Assembly: GCA_964388175.1 (NCBI GenBank)
Contig: CAYLYS010000065.1
Location: forward strand, 1 to 13,821
DNA length: 13,821 nt
Direction of reading: 5' to 3'
Origin: JAITWN01 sp964388175
GTDB lineage: Bacteria; Pseudomonadota; Gammaproteobacteria; SZUA-140
The notes below the pieces were generated by a model, which made no database searches, was not told where the DNA came from, and saw only the letters and a program-made list of their open reading frames with translations. How positions within the stretch are numbered: position 1 is the first letter of the stretch; every line of letters starts with the position of its first letter. Both the position numbers and the translations under genes were made by a program. Below, in pieces: positions 1 through 5,993 of this stretch.

Positions 1-303
1 CCGCTGGTGATCGCCATGCTGGCGGTGCCGATCCTGCTTCAGGTGTTCTTCAATTCCGGTCTGGCCTACTGGCTCAATCGCCGGCTCGGCGAGCGGCACG
101 ACATCGCCTGTCCCTCGGCACTGATCGGTGCTTCCAACTTCTTCGAGCTGGCCGTGGCCGCCGCCATCGCGCTGTTTGGTTTTCATTCCGGCGCGGCGCT
201 CGCCACTGTGGTCGGTGTGCTGATCGAAGTGCCGGTGATGCTGCTGGTGGTGCGTGTGGTCAATCGCACGCGCGGCTGGTATGAGCGCCATCGTCCGGCC
301 TGA
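1..303 (+). CDS. acr3: ACR3-family arsenite efflux transporter, C-terminal part (5' end outside window)
   Basis: The reading frame is open from base 1 and ends at TGA 301-303, leaving the last 100 residues of a protein that begins before the window. The segment is hydrophobic with about three membrane spans. It carries the typical ACR3 C-terminal blocks SNFFELAVA and ATVVGVLIEVPVML, with the conserved glutamates, and ends in the family-like NRTRGWYERH tail. ACR3 (bile/arsenite/riboflavin transporter superfamily) proteins export arsenite across the inner membrane. Such genes usually lie in ars operons with arsR or arsC, which would be upstream and cannot be seen. The frame shown has no defect. 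The GTG at 7 and ATG at 16 are internal codons, not starts. A distant bile acid:sodium symporter is less likely, given how closely these blocks match ACR3. Confidence 0.9.
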   Translation, partial: PLVIAMLAVPILLQVFFNSGLAYWLNRRLGERHDIACPSALIGASNFFELAVAAAIALFGFHSGAALATVVGVLIEVPVMLLVVRVVNRTRGWYERHRPA

Positions 304-593
304 AGTCGAGGGATCATCCGGCAGTTGGTGCGACATTTCATGGCGTCGCTTGTCCTGAAGGCCAGGCGCTACGCAACAGAACGTACGTAACCGTCATTCC
401 TCCCGTATTCCTCGCTCCGTCTGAGAAATCTCAGGGTTCGGCTCCATACGCCGTGTTATGCCTATGCGGCAGGCTGGCAGCATTTCCCGGGCTCGTACGG
501 TGATCCGCCGTCAGCAAGCGTATGCCCGGTGCAGGCACTCATCTGCGGTGCCGGTTCGACGGCGTCGATGCGAAATTCAACCAGGAGGAAACC
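304..593. other. Intergenic region and katE leader with palindromes
   Basis: No gene is supported in these 290 bases. They contain ACGTACGT (381-388) and a perfect inverted repeat, CTGAGA-AA-TCTCAG (421-434). Further on, possible RNA stems are CCGGGC/GCCCGG (487-492 with 524-529), enclosing ACGG/CCGT (497-500 with 508-511), and GGCA/TGCC around 534-552. No convincing -35/-10 pair and no U-tract terminator for the ACR3 gene was found. The palindromes are the best candidates for regulator sites controlling the catalase gene, but this is inference. Confidence 0.4.
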
Positions 594-2993
594 ATGGCGA
601 CACGCAAGCGCGGCAAGCAGTCTTCCGATGGCACGACGCAGTCGGCGGTCGATACGGCTTATCTCAATAGCGACAGCGGGCCGGCCACGGCGCCGGCGGC
701 GACGGCCAGCCATCCCGCCCTGAAAAAAGCGCGCGCCGTCGGCGAGACCGTGGACGCCATGGCGCACAATCCGAACAAGGCGGCCGAGTATGGTGCGTCC
801 GCCCGCAAACCGCCCGTCGGCGCGACGGCCGAGCCGGTGAGCGAGGCGGTGGCGGCGAGTACGCTGTCGGAGAAGAACAAATCGGGCAAGACCGGGCCGC
901 GCGCGGCCGCGGGTGTGAATGCCGCCGGTGGGGAGCTGCCGCGCGTGCGCGCCGACGGCAGCGGTCAGGCGCTGACCACCAATCAGGGCGTGCCGGTGGC
1001 GGACAATCAGAGTTCGCTCAAGGCGGGGCTGCGCGGTCCGGCGCTGCTCAAGGATTTCATCCTGCGCGAGAAGATCACCCATTTCGATCATGAGCGCATA
1101 CCCGAGCGCATCGTGCACGCACGGGGTTCCGCGGCGCACGGCTATTTCGAATGCTACGAAGCGCTGGAAGAGTTGACCGCCGCTTCGCTGTTCGCGGAGG
1201 CGGGCAAGCGCACGCCGGTGTTCGTGCGCTTCTCCACCGTGGCCGGTGAGCGCGGGTCGAAGGATACGGCGCGCGATGCGCGCGGCTTTGCCGTCAAGTT
1301 CTACACCGACCAGGGCAACTGGGATCTGGTCGGCAACAACATCCCGGTGTTCTTCATCCAGGATGCGATGAAGTTTCCCGATCTGGTCCATGCGGTCAAG
1401 CCCGAACCCCATCACGGCATGCCGCAGGCGGCTTCGGCGCACGATACCTTCTGGGATTTCGTGTCGCTGATGCCCGAGTCCACCCATATGCTGATGTGGG
1501 TGATGTCCGATCGCGGCATTCCGAGAAGCTATCGCATGATGCAGGGCTTCGGCGTGCACACTTTCCGTTTCGTCAATGCCGACGGCGAATCGCACCTGGT
1601 GAAGTTTCACTGGAATCCGAAGCTCGGCACGCATTCGCATGTCTGGGAGGAGGCGGTGAAGATCTCTGGCGCCGATCCCGATTATCACCGTCGCGATCTG
1701 TGGGAAGCCATCGAGGCCGGCGAGTATCCGGAATGGGAGCTCGGCGTGCAGGTGTTTACCGACGCCGAAGCGGACAAGTTCAGCTTCGATGTGCTGGATG
1801 CCACCAAGATCATTCCCGAGGAACTGGTGCCGGTCAGACCGATCGGGCGCATGGTGCTGAACCGCAACCCCGACAATTTCTTCGCCGAGACCGAGCAGGT
1901 GGCGTTCTGCGCCGCGCACGTGGTGCCCGGTATCGATTTCACCAACGATCCTTTGCTGGCCGGGCGCATCCATTCCTATGCCGATACGCAGATCTCGCGT
2001 CTCGGCGGTCCGAATTTCCACGAATTGCCGATCAATGCGCCGCTGGCTTCGGTGCACAACAATCAGCGCGACGGCATGCACCGCCAGGCGATACACCGCG
2101 GGCGGGTGTCGTACGAACCCAATTCGCTGGCCGGCGGCTGTCCGTTTCAGGCCGGCGCGGCGGGTTTCACCTCGTTTCCCGAGCCGGTCAAGGCCGATGA
2201 GCTGCGTGGCAAGTCCGACAAGTTCGCCGAGCATTACCAGCAGGCCACGCTGTTCTACGAAAGCCAGGCGCCGCATGAGCAGCGTCATATCATCGAGGCC
2301 TTTTCCTTCGAGCTCAGCAAGGTCACCGTGCCCGGCATACGCCGGCGCACTGTCGCCATGCTGCGCAATGTTTCCGATGAGCTGGCGCAGAATGTGGCGC
2401 GCCGCCTGGGCATGGCCAGCCTGCCCGATCCCTTGCCGAAAGCCATGGAAAAGGTTCCGCGTCCTGAGGTGACGCGTTCACCGGCACTCTCTTTGCTTGC
2501 GCGGCCCGGCGAGGGCGGTATCCGCACCCGCAAGGTGGCGCTGCTCGTCGCCGATGGCGCCGATGCGGAGGCGGTGAAGACGGCGGCGGATATCCTGATC
2601 GCCCAGGGAGCGGTGGTGCGTCTGGTGGCGCCGCATGTCGGCATATTCACCAGCGCCCAGGGTGATTCACTGGATGCAGATGCGTCTCTGGAAAACAGTC
2701 CAGCGCCGCTCTTCGACGGCGCGGTGATCGCCGCCGGCGATGCCGCTATCGAGGCCTTGTGCCGCAACGGCCTGGCGCTGGAGTTCGTGCGCGAGCAGTT
2801 CCGCCATGGCAAGACATTGCTCGCCATCGGCGCCGGGAGCACGCTGCTGCAGCAGGCGGGGATTCCGGTTGCCGATGACGATCCGGGAATGATCCTTGCC
2901 GAGCAGGCTGAAAAAACGAAAATACAGGCTTTCGTCGATGCGCTGGCACGGCACCGGCATCCGCAGCGGGAGACGGATCCGCCTTTGGTTTGA
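594..2993 (+). CDS. katE: Large-subunit (clade 2) monofunctional catalase, HPII/KatE type
   Basis: Heme catalase (2 H2O2 to 2 H2O + O2), cytoplasmic and normally tetrameric; 799 aa, longer than E. coli HPII (753 aa). The ATG at 594 is chosen because AGGAGG (583-588) lies 5 bp upstream. Residues 1 to about 128 are an Ala/Lys-rich, low-complexity arm, about 47 residues longer than in HPII. From about 129 to 600 comes the catalase core: catalytic His175 (in IVHARGSAAHGYFE), Asp244 and Asn248 (in WDLVGNNIPVFFIQD), and proximal heme ligand Tyr462 (in HSYADTQISRLGG). The spacings His-Asn (73) and His-Tyr (287) equal those of HPII His128/Asn201/Tyr415. From about 647 a DJ-1/PfpI-like (flavodoxin-like) C-terminal domain follows (RKVALLVADGADAEA), as in all clade 2 catalases. 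Residue 439 is Cys where HPII has His392. It stands alone between the ACR3 gene and the gdx leader. Confidence 0.97.
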   Translation: MATRKRGKQSSDGTTQSAVDTAYLNSDSGPATAPAATASHPALKKARAVGETVDAMAHNPNKAAEYGASARKPPVGATAEPVSEAVAASTLSEKNKSGKTGPRAAAGVNAAGGELPRVRADGSGQALTTNQGVPVADNQSSLKAGLRGPALLKDFILREKITHFDHERIPERIVHARGSAAHGYFECYEALEELTAASLFAEAGKRTPVFVRFSTVAGERGSKDTARDARGFAVKFYTDQGNWDLVGNNIPVFFIQDAMKFPDLVHAVKPEPHHGMPQAASAHDTFWDFVSLMPESTHMLMWVMSDRGIPRSYRMMQGFGVHTFRFVNADGESHLVKFHWNPKLGTHSHVWEEAVKISGADPDYHRRDLWEAIEAGEYPEWELGVQVFTDAEADKFSFDVLDATKIIPEELVPVRPIGRMVLNRNPDNFFAETEQVAFCAAHVVPGIDFTNDPLLAGRIHSYADTQISRLGGPNFHELPINAPLASVHNNQRDGMHRQAIHRGRVSYEPNSLAGGCPFQAGAAGFTSFPEPVKADELRGKSDKFAEHYQQATLFYESQAPHEQRHIIEAFSFELSKVTVPGIRRRTVAMLRNVSDELAQNVARRLGMASLPDPLPKAMEKVPRPEVTRSPALSLLARPGEGGIRTRKVALLVADGADAEAVKTAADILIAQGAVVRLVAPHVGIFTSAQGDSLDADASLENSPAPLFDGAVIAAGDAAIEALCRNGLALEFVREQFRHGKTLLAIGAGSTLLQQAGIPVADDDPGMILAEQAEKTKIQAFVDALARHRHPQRETDPPLV

Positions 2994-3000
2994 TATGCCC

Positions 3001-3039
3001 AGCTGCTATGTCCAGCCGCTATGTCCAGCGACTATATGC
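3001..3039 (+). repeat. Three imperfect 13-bp tandem repeats just after katE
   Basis: AGCTGCTATGTCC (3001-3013), AGCCGCTATGTCC (3014-3026) and AGCGACTATATGC (3027-3039) follow head to tail, starting 7 bp after the katE stop. Copies 1 and 2 differ at one base; copy 3 is diverged. The array may be a replication-slippage product or a binding-site array. It overlaps no supported gene. The rest of 2994-3349 holds the gdx promoter and riboswitch. Confidence 0.75.
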
Positions 3040-3162
3040 GCAGCGGCGGAGTCTGCCCGCGGATCGCGGATTGATGGCGGGTGTTGACGCCGGCTCCGGT
3101 GATATCAGTCGGCTGCCGTCCGGGCGCGGCTTGCCGGTGCGGGAGATGATTCGCTCCTCTTT

Positions 3163-3192
3163 CCCCTGTTACAATCGCCCCTGTTACGATCG
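3163..3192 (+). promoter_or_regulatory. Duplicated extended -10 promoter element upstream of gdx
   Basis: Two adjacent 15-bp copies, CCCCTGTTACAATCG (3163-3177) and CCCCTGTTACGATCG (3178-3192), differ at one base. The first contains TG-T-TACAAT (3167-3175), a good extended -10 box; the second contains TG-T-TACGAT (3182-3190). No good -35 lies 16-18 bp upstream, which is tolerated for extended -10 promoters. Transcription from the first would begin near 3182 and give a leader of about 168 nt containing the guanidine-II element. The promoter role is inferred from sequence only. Confidence 0.5.
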
Positions 3193-3282
3193 TTGGCCGG
3201 ATGAGTCCGGACATGCCGGCTGGTGAACGCATGGGCATCCGCGGCCGCCGAGTGCACGTTTTTCCGGCACGCCATCAAACGA

Positions 3283-3330
3283 CGGCGAGGACGACCTCAC
3301 CGCTGCATCATTCATCGGGGACGACCCCGG
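3283..3330 (+). promoter_or_regulatory. Guanidine-II (mini-ykkC) riboswitch
   Basis: Two hairpins with identical ACGA loops sit just upstream of gdx. Hairpin 1 is GAGG-ACGA-CCTC (3287-3298), extended by CGG/CCG across one mismatch (3283-3302). Hairpin 2 is CGGGG-ACGA-CCCCG (3316-3329), plus a closing T-G wobble (3315/3330). The linker is 12 nt. Two stem-loops with ACGR loops ahead of a sugE-like gene are the defining features of the guanidine-II class, which binds guanidinium through loop-loop pairing and raises expression. The Shine-Dalgarno GGAAGAA (3338-3344) starts 8 nt after hairpin 2. A complementary TTTTTCC (3259-3265) upstream could sequester it when no ligand is bound. The class assignment is strong; the anti-SD pairing is inference. 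Confidence 0.93.
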
Positions 3331-3349
3331 ACTGTCTGGAAGAAAGATC

Positions 3350-3667
3350 ATGGCCTGGGGAATTCTGGTGCTGGCGGGTTTGTTCGAGGTTGGTTGGGCG
3401 ATCGGTTTGAAATACACCGAAGGCTTTACGCGCCTGTGGCCCACGGTATGGACAGTGCTGGCGATGATCGTCAGTCTTTACCTGCTCGGCGTGGCGATGA
3501 AGTCGCTGCCGGTGGGCACTGCCTATGCCATCTGGGTGGGCGTGGGCGCGGTGGGTACTGTCATCCTCGGTATCATTCTGCTCGGTGAGCCGACCAATGC
3601 GGCGCGCATGATCAGCGTCGCGCTCATCATTGCCGGCATCATCGGACTCAAGCTGTCATCTTCCTGA
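3350..3667 (+). CDS. gdx: SMR-family guanidinium exporter (Gdx/SugE)
   Basis: A 105-residue inner-membrane protein with four predicted helices, the standard size for small multidrug resistance proteins. It matches E. coli SugE along its whole length (GLKYTEGF, MKSLPVGTAYA, ending IIGLKLSSS). The residues that characterise guanidinium exporters are all present: Glu13 (proton/substrate site), Trp16, Ser42, Tyr59 and Trp62. Gdx works as an antiparallel dimer exchanging one guanidinium for two protons. The ATG at 3350 follows GGAAGAA (3338-3344). The guanidine-II riboswitch upstream independently supports guanidinium as the substrate rather than quaternary-ammonium drugs. The gene is alone on its leader; aqpZ starts 210 bp later with its own ribosome binding site. 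The older name is sugE. Confidence 0.97.
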   Translation: MAWGILVLAGLFEVGWAIGLKYTEGFTRLWPTVWTVLAMIVSLYLLGVAMKSLPVGTAYAIWVGVGAVGTVILGIILLGEPTNAARMISVALIIAGIIGLKLSSS

Positions 3668-3710
3668 AACGGATCCCACACAGCGCCGTATTCATCGCGG
3701 CATTGCCGTC

Positions 3711-3730
3711 CTCTTCGACCCTCTTCGATC
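3711..3730 (+). repeat. Two 10-bp tandem copies in the gdx-aqpZ gap
   Basis: CTCTTCGACC (3711-3720) and CTCTTCGATC (3721-3730) are adjacent and differ at one base. They lie 13 bp upstream of TG-T-GATAAA (3740-3748), a weak extended -10 candidate for aqpZ. No clear -35 is present. The repeat could be a regulator site or chance. Confidence 0.4.
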
Positions 3731-3877
3731 CGGCGGGGCTGTGATAAAGTGAGCGCTCGGCCAGTCGGCCGGATAGGCGGGGCGCCGTTTCCGCCCGATC
3801 GTGTTTGCGGCGTTTCTGCTGTCCATCGAGCTCCCGCGTCGAGCGCATCAACCGCGAAAAATAGTAAGGAGAAAGGC

Positions 3878-4567
3878 ATGAGGAAGTATGGTGCAGAGTT
3901 CTTTGGAACCTTCTGGCTGGTACTGGGCGGCTGCGGCAGCGCCGTGCTGGCTGCTGCTTTTCCGGAAGTCGGTATCGGCCTGCTTGGCGTGTCGTTCGCG
4001 TTCGGCCTGACCGTGCTGACCATGGCCTATGCCATCGGCCACATTTCCGGCTGCCATCTCAATCCGGCGGTCTCGATCGGTCTGTGGGCGGGCGGACGCT
4101 TCCCGGCCAATCAGCTGCTGCCTTATATCGTTGCGCAGGTGCTGGGCGGCATCGTCGCCGGCGGCGTGCTGTATCTGATCGCCAGCGGCAAGGCGGGCTT
4201 CGATGTTGCCGCCGGTTTCGCCGCCAACGGCTACGGTGAGCATTCGCCGGGCGGTTACAGTCTGCTCGCCGCGCTGGTCGCCGAAGTCGTCATGACCATG
4301 ATGTTCCTGCTGGTGATCCTCGGCGCCACCGACAAGCGTGCGCCGCAGGGTTTTGCGCCGATCGCCATCGGTCTGTGCCTGACGCTGATCCATCTCATCA
4401 CCATTCCGGTGACCAATACCTCGGTGAACCCGGCGCGCAGCACCGGTGTCGGCGTGTTCGTGGGTGACTGGGCGGTGTCGCAGCTGTGGCTGTTCTGGCT
4501 GGCGCCGATCGTCGGCGCCGTGATCGGGGCGGCGGTCTATCGCTACATCGCCAACGAACGCAGCTAG
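3878..4567 (+). CDS. aqpZ: Aquaporin Z, water channel
   Basis: A 229-residue inner-membrane channel of the MIP family, almost collinear with E. coli AqpZ (231 aa). It has six membrane helices, and both half-helix signatures are intact: CHLNPAVS in the first repeat and SVNPARS in the second. The selectivity-filter residues of water-specific channels are present: Phe42, His172, Thr181 and Arg187, equivalent to E. coli Phe43, His174, Thr183 and Arg189. The block NGYGEHSPGGYS is typical of the AqpZ clade. This predicts rapid water transport rather than glycerol transport. The ATG at 3878 is chosen because AAGGAG (3866-3871) precedes it at good spacing and the N-terminus aligns; the frame is open upstream but has no family sequence there. 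One variation is Cys for Gly before HLNPA (HISGCHLNPA). The tetramer is expected in the cytoplasmic membrane. Confidence 0.97.
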   Translation: MRKYGAEFFGTFWLVLGGCGSAVLAAAFPEVGIGLLGVSFAFGLTVLTMAYAIGHISGCHLNPAVSIGLWAGGRFPANQLLPYIVAQVLGGIVAGGVLYLIASGKAGFDVAAGFAANGYGEHSPGGYSLLAALVAEVVMTMMFLLVILGATDKRAPQGFAPIAIGLCLTLIHLITIPVTNTSVNPARSTGVGVFVGDWAVSQLWLFWLAPIVGAVIGAAVYRYIANERS

Positions 4568-4576
4568 TGCGCTAGG

Positions 4577-4613
4577 GGGGCGGCTCCGGCGGAAGACCGG
4601 CGGCGCCGTCCCC
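4577..4613 (+). other. GC-rich stem-loop between aqpZ and the next gene
   Basis: GGGGCGGC (4577-4584) can pair with GCCG-T-CCCC (4605-4613, one bulged T), with an inner CCGG/CCGG helix (4586-4589 with 4597-4600). It lies 10 bp after the aqpZ stop and just before the ribosome binding site of the next gene. There is no T-run, so it is not a standard intrinsic terminator; it could stabilise the aqpZ mRNA or separate it from the downstream pair. Confidence 0.35.
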
Positions 4614-4639
4614 GAATCGCGCCAAGGAGAAGGAAGCCG

Positions 4640-4912
4640 ATGCGCACCGTGCTGATCGTGCTCGCGGGTCTTGCGTTGCTCGCGGTGTTTTTCCTCGCCA
4701 GCCGGGCAATGGCGGGACGCTATCCGCCCGCGCACGCCGCCGCGCTGGTCGTGTTCGCATTGCTGTGGATTCCGCTCGCGGCGGTGAACATGTGGGTCGG
4801 CATGAGCCGCGCGGGCTATTCCTTCTTCGAAGAATTGCCCATTTTTCTGCTCATCGCCGGTCTGCCTCTCGCTGTCGGTTATCTGCTGCTGCGCAGATTG
4901 CGTCAACCTTGA
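4640..4912 (+). CDS. Small hydrophobic membrane protein of unknown function
   Basis: A 90-residue protein with three likely membrane helices: about 3-23, 33-53 and 67-85. The loop NMWVGMSRAGYSFFEELP (about 50-67) holds polar and acidic residues unlike the rest and reads like a conserved block of uncharacterised proteobacterial proteins. The C-terminus is basic (RRLRQP), so it probably faces the cytoplasm. The start at ATG 4640 is supported by AAGGAGAAGG (4624-4633). Its TGA overlaps the probable TTG start of the LysE-type exporter by one base pair step (TTGA), so the two are likely translationally coupled and may act together, for example as a small accessory subunit. No enzymatic motif is visible. 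The gene is judged real from its ribosome binding site, codon use and coupling; its role is unknown. Confidence 0.8.
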   Translation: MRTVLIVLAGLALLAVFFLASRAMAGRYPPAHAAALVVFALLWIPLAAVNMWVGMSRAGYSFFEELPIFLLIAGLPLAVGYLLLRRLRQP

Positions 4913-5535
4913 CTGCGCTCGATGGTCTGGCGCTGTGCGCGCTCATGCTGACGCTGGCCGCGGTGCCGAGTGTCAGTGTCGCGCTGGTGGTGATCCGCTC
5001 CGCAACGTACGGCTTCGCCAGCGGCGCGGCCGCGGCCTTCGGCATCGCCAGCGCCGATCTGCTGTTCGTATCGCTCGCCATGATCGGCCTGAGCGCACTG
5101 GCCGATACCCTGGGTACCCTGTTCATCGCGGTGAAATATGCCGGCGGCGCCTATCTGCTCTGGCTGGGATTGAGCCTGTTGCGATCGGTCCGTGTGGCCG
5201 CACCCGGGCCGGGGATACGGCCGGGCGCAGCGGGTCTGGGGAGCAGTTTCATCGCCGGTTTCCTGCTCACGCTGGGCGATGTGAAAGCGATCTTTTTCTA
5301 CGCCAGTCTGTTCCCTGTTTTCGTCGATATGAACATGCTCGATGGCGGTGATGTCGCGGCGGTTTTCATCATCACGCTGCTGAGCGTGGCAGGCGTCAAG
5401 CTGGCCTATGCCTGGAGCGCGGCGAAGCTGGTGACGATTGCGCCGTTTTCCGCCGCCGGGCGGATGCGTGCCCTGCGCGTATCGGCCGGCATGCTGATGA
5501 TGGCGGCGGGCGGTTACCTGATCGTGCAGGCCTGA
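4909..5535 (+). CDS. LysE/RhtB-family exporter
   Basis: About 208 residues with six predicted membrane helices, the usual size for LysE/RhtB amino-acid or metabolite exporters. Family-like blocks are the N-terminal helix followed by a TM2 of the ATYGFASGAAAAFGIASADL type, then KYAGGAYLLWLGLSLLRS (the most diagnostic), GFLLTLGDVKAIFFYASLFP and a C-terminal helix MRALRVSAGMLMMAAGGYLI. The usual LTPGPN of helix 1 is replaced by AAVPSVS. No ATG stands at the family's normal N-terminus; TTG 4909 gives the normal length and overlaps the preceding stop as TTGA. The alternative ATG 4945 would remove half of helix 1. The frame remains open further upstream but only as a shadow of the preceding gene. 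The substrate cannot be deduced. The odd start suggests expression depends on translation of the upstream small gene. Confidence 0.87.
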   Translation: MTALDGLALCALMLTLAAVPSVSVALVVIRSATYGFASGAAAAFGIASADLLFVSLAMIGLSALADTLGTLFIAVKYAGGAYLLWLGLSLLRSVRVAAPGPGIRPGAAGLGSSFIAGFLLTLGDVKAIFFYASLFPVFVDMNMLDGGDVAAVFIITLLSVAGVKLAYAWSAAKLVTIAPFSAAGRMRALRVSAGMLMMAAGGYLIVQA

Positions 5536-5565
5536 TCGTAGAGGTTTGAGGCGCAGTGGTCGCGT

Positions 5566-5747
5566 AGTTTTTCCGTCACACCTGTCAGTGTGGATTTCAG
5601 GGGCGAACTAATCAGGGCAGGGCTTCGATCCGGATCACGCATCCGGGCACCTGGATGATCAAGGCCGCGGCGGTCGAGACTTATCCCGATCCCGAGATCT
5701 GTGACGATCGCCGTTACGATACCACGCTGGTTTTCGGTATCCGCTGA
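5566..5747 (+). pseudogene. Frameshifted 3' remnant, possibly of a DUF4198-type protein
   Basis: Two frames join to give a protein-like tail. One reads SVTPVSVDFR (about 5572-5601). The frame one base away then continues RTNQGRASIRITHPGTWMIK and, after a short stretch, ends DRRYDTTLVFGIR with TGA at 5745-5747. The pattern 'NGRASIRI..PGTW.IKA' followed by 'Y.TTLVF' resembles the C-terminus of DUF4198 periplasmic domain proteins. The first frame has a TAG at 5539, and the second has TAG at 5565-5567, so neither is an intact gene, and no start or signal peptide is left. It directly follows the LysE-type gene. The family call rests on recall of a pattern and is uncertain. That it is a decayed coding sequence is somewhat more secure. 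Confidence 0.35.
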
Positions 5748-5993
5748 GAGCGCCTGCTGCGGCATTCTGTTCGTGTCGCAGCATGGCGACAGGCATCAGC
5801 AAGGGTGTCCGTGCCGGCTTCGCCTGATCCCGGCCGCGCTGTGGCACAGGCAAGGTGATTGTGGGTATGATTGAGCGGTCCACGCTGTTCCATGGCGTAT
5901 CCGCTTCACTGCTTCACATTGCCCGCGACGGTCGGGGGCCGGCCACATCTACGAGTTCGGCTGCGCCGGCGGGCTGATCAGGAGGATTGCCGC
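5748..5993. other. Intergenic leader of the aldo/keto reductase gene
   Basis: No gene is supported here. A TATGAT hexamer (5866-5871) could be a -10 box for the downstream gene, but no -35 lies 16-18 bp before it. A TGGCAC (5842-5847) lacks the partner needed for a sigma-54 site. The frame of the reductase is open back to 5871, but that extension has no ribosome binding site and looks non-coding. The Shine-Dalgarno GGAGG (5981-5985) belongs to the ATG at 5994. Confidence 0.4.

Noticed and set aside
522..593. 24-residue extension of the catalase start
   Set aside because: The strong AGGAGG precedes ATG 594; the earlier frame has no ribosome binding site and no family similarity.
462..2288. 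608-residue open frame on the - strand opposite katE
   Set aside because: It lies antisense to a well-matched catalase with all catalytic residues. Its product is His/Arg-rich with no recognisable fold, as expected of a GC-rich shadow frame.
4577..4613. Intrinsic terminator for aqpZ
   Set aside because: The stem is plausible but no T-run follows, so it is kept only as a stem-loop.
3848..4906. 352-residue open frame on the - strand opposite aqpZ and the small membrane gene
   Set aside because: The product is a Gln/His/Arg-rich low-complexity sequence, and the + strand encodes an unmistakable AqpZ. It is a shadow frame.
5842..5861. TGGCAC as part of a sigma-54 promoter before the reductase gene
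   Set aside because: The -12 element (TTGC) is missing at the required 5-bp spacing; the bases there are AGGT.
5871..5993. N-terminal extension of the aldo/keto reductase to ATG 5871
   Set aside because: It would bury the Tat signal inside the protein and has no ribosome binding site, while ATG 5994 has GGAGG 8 bp upstream.
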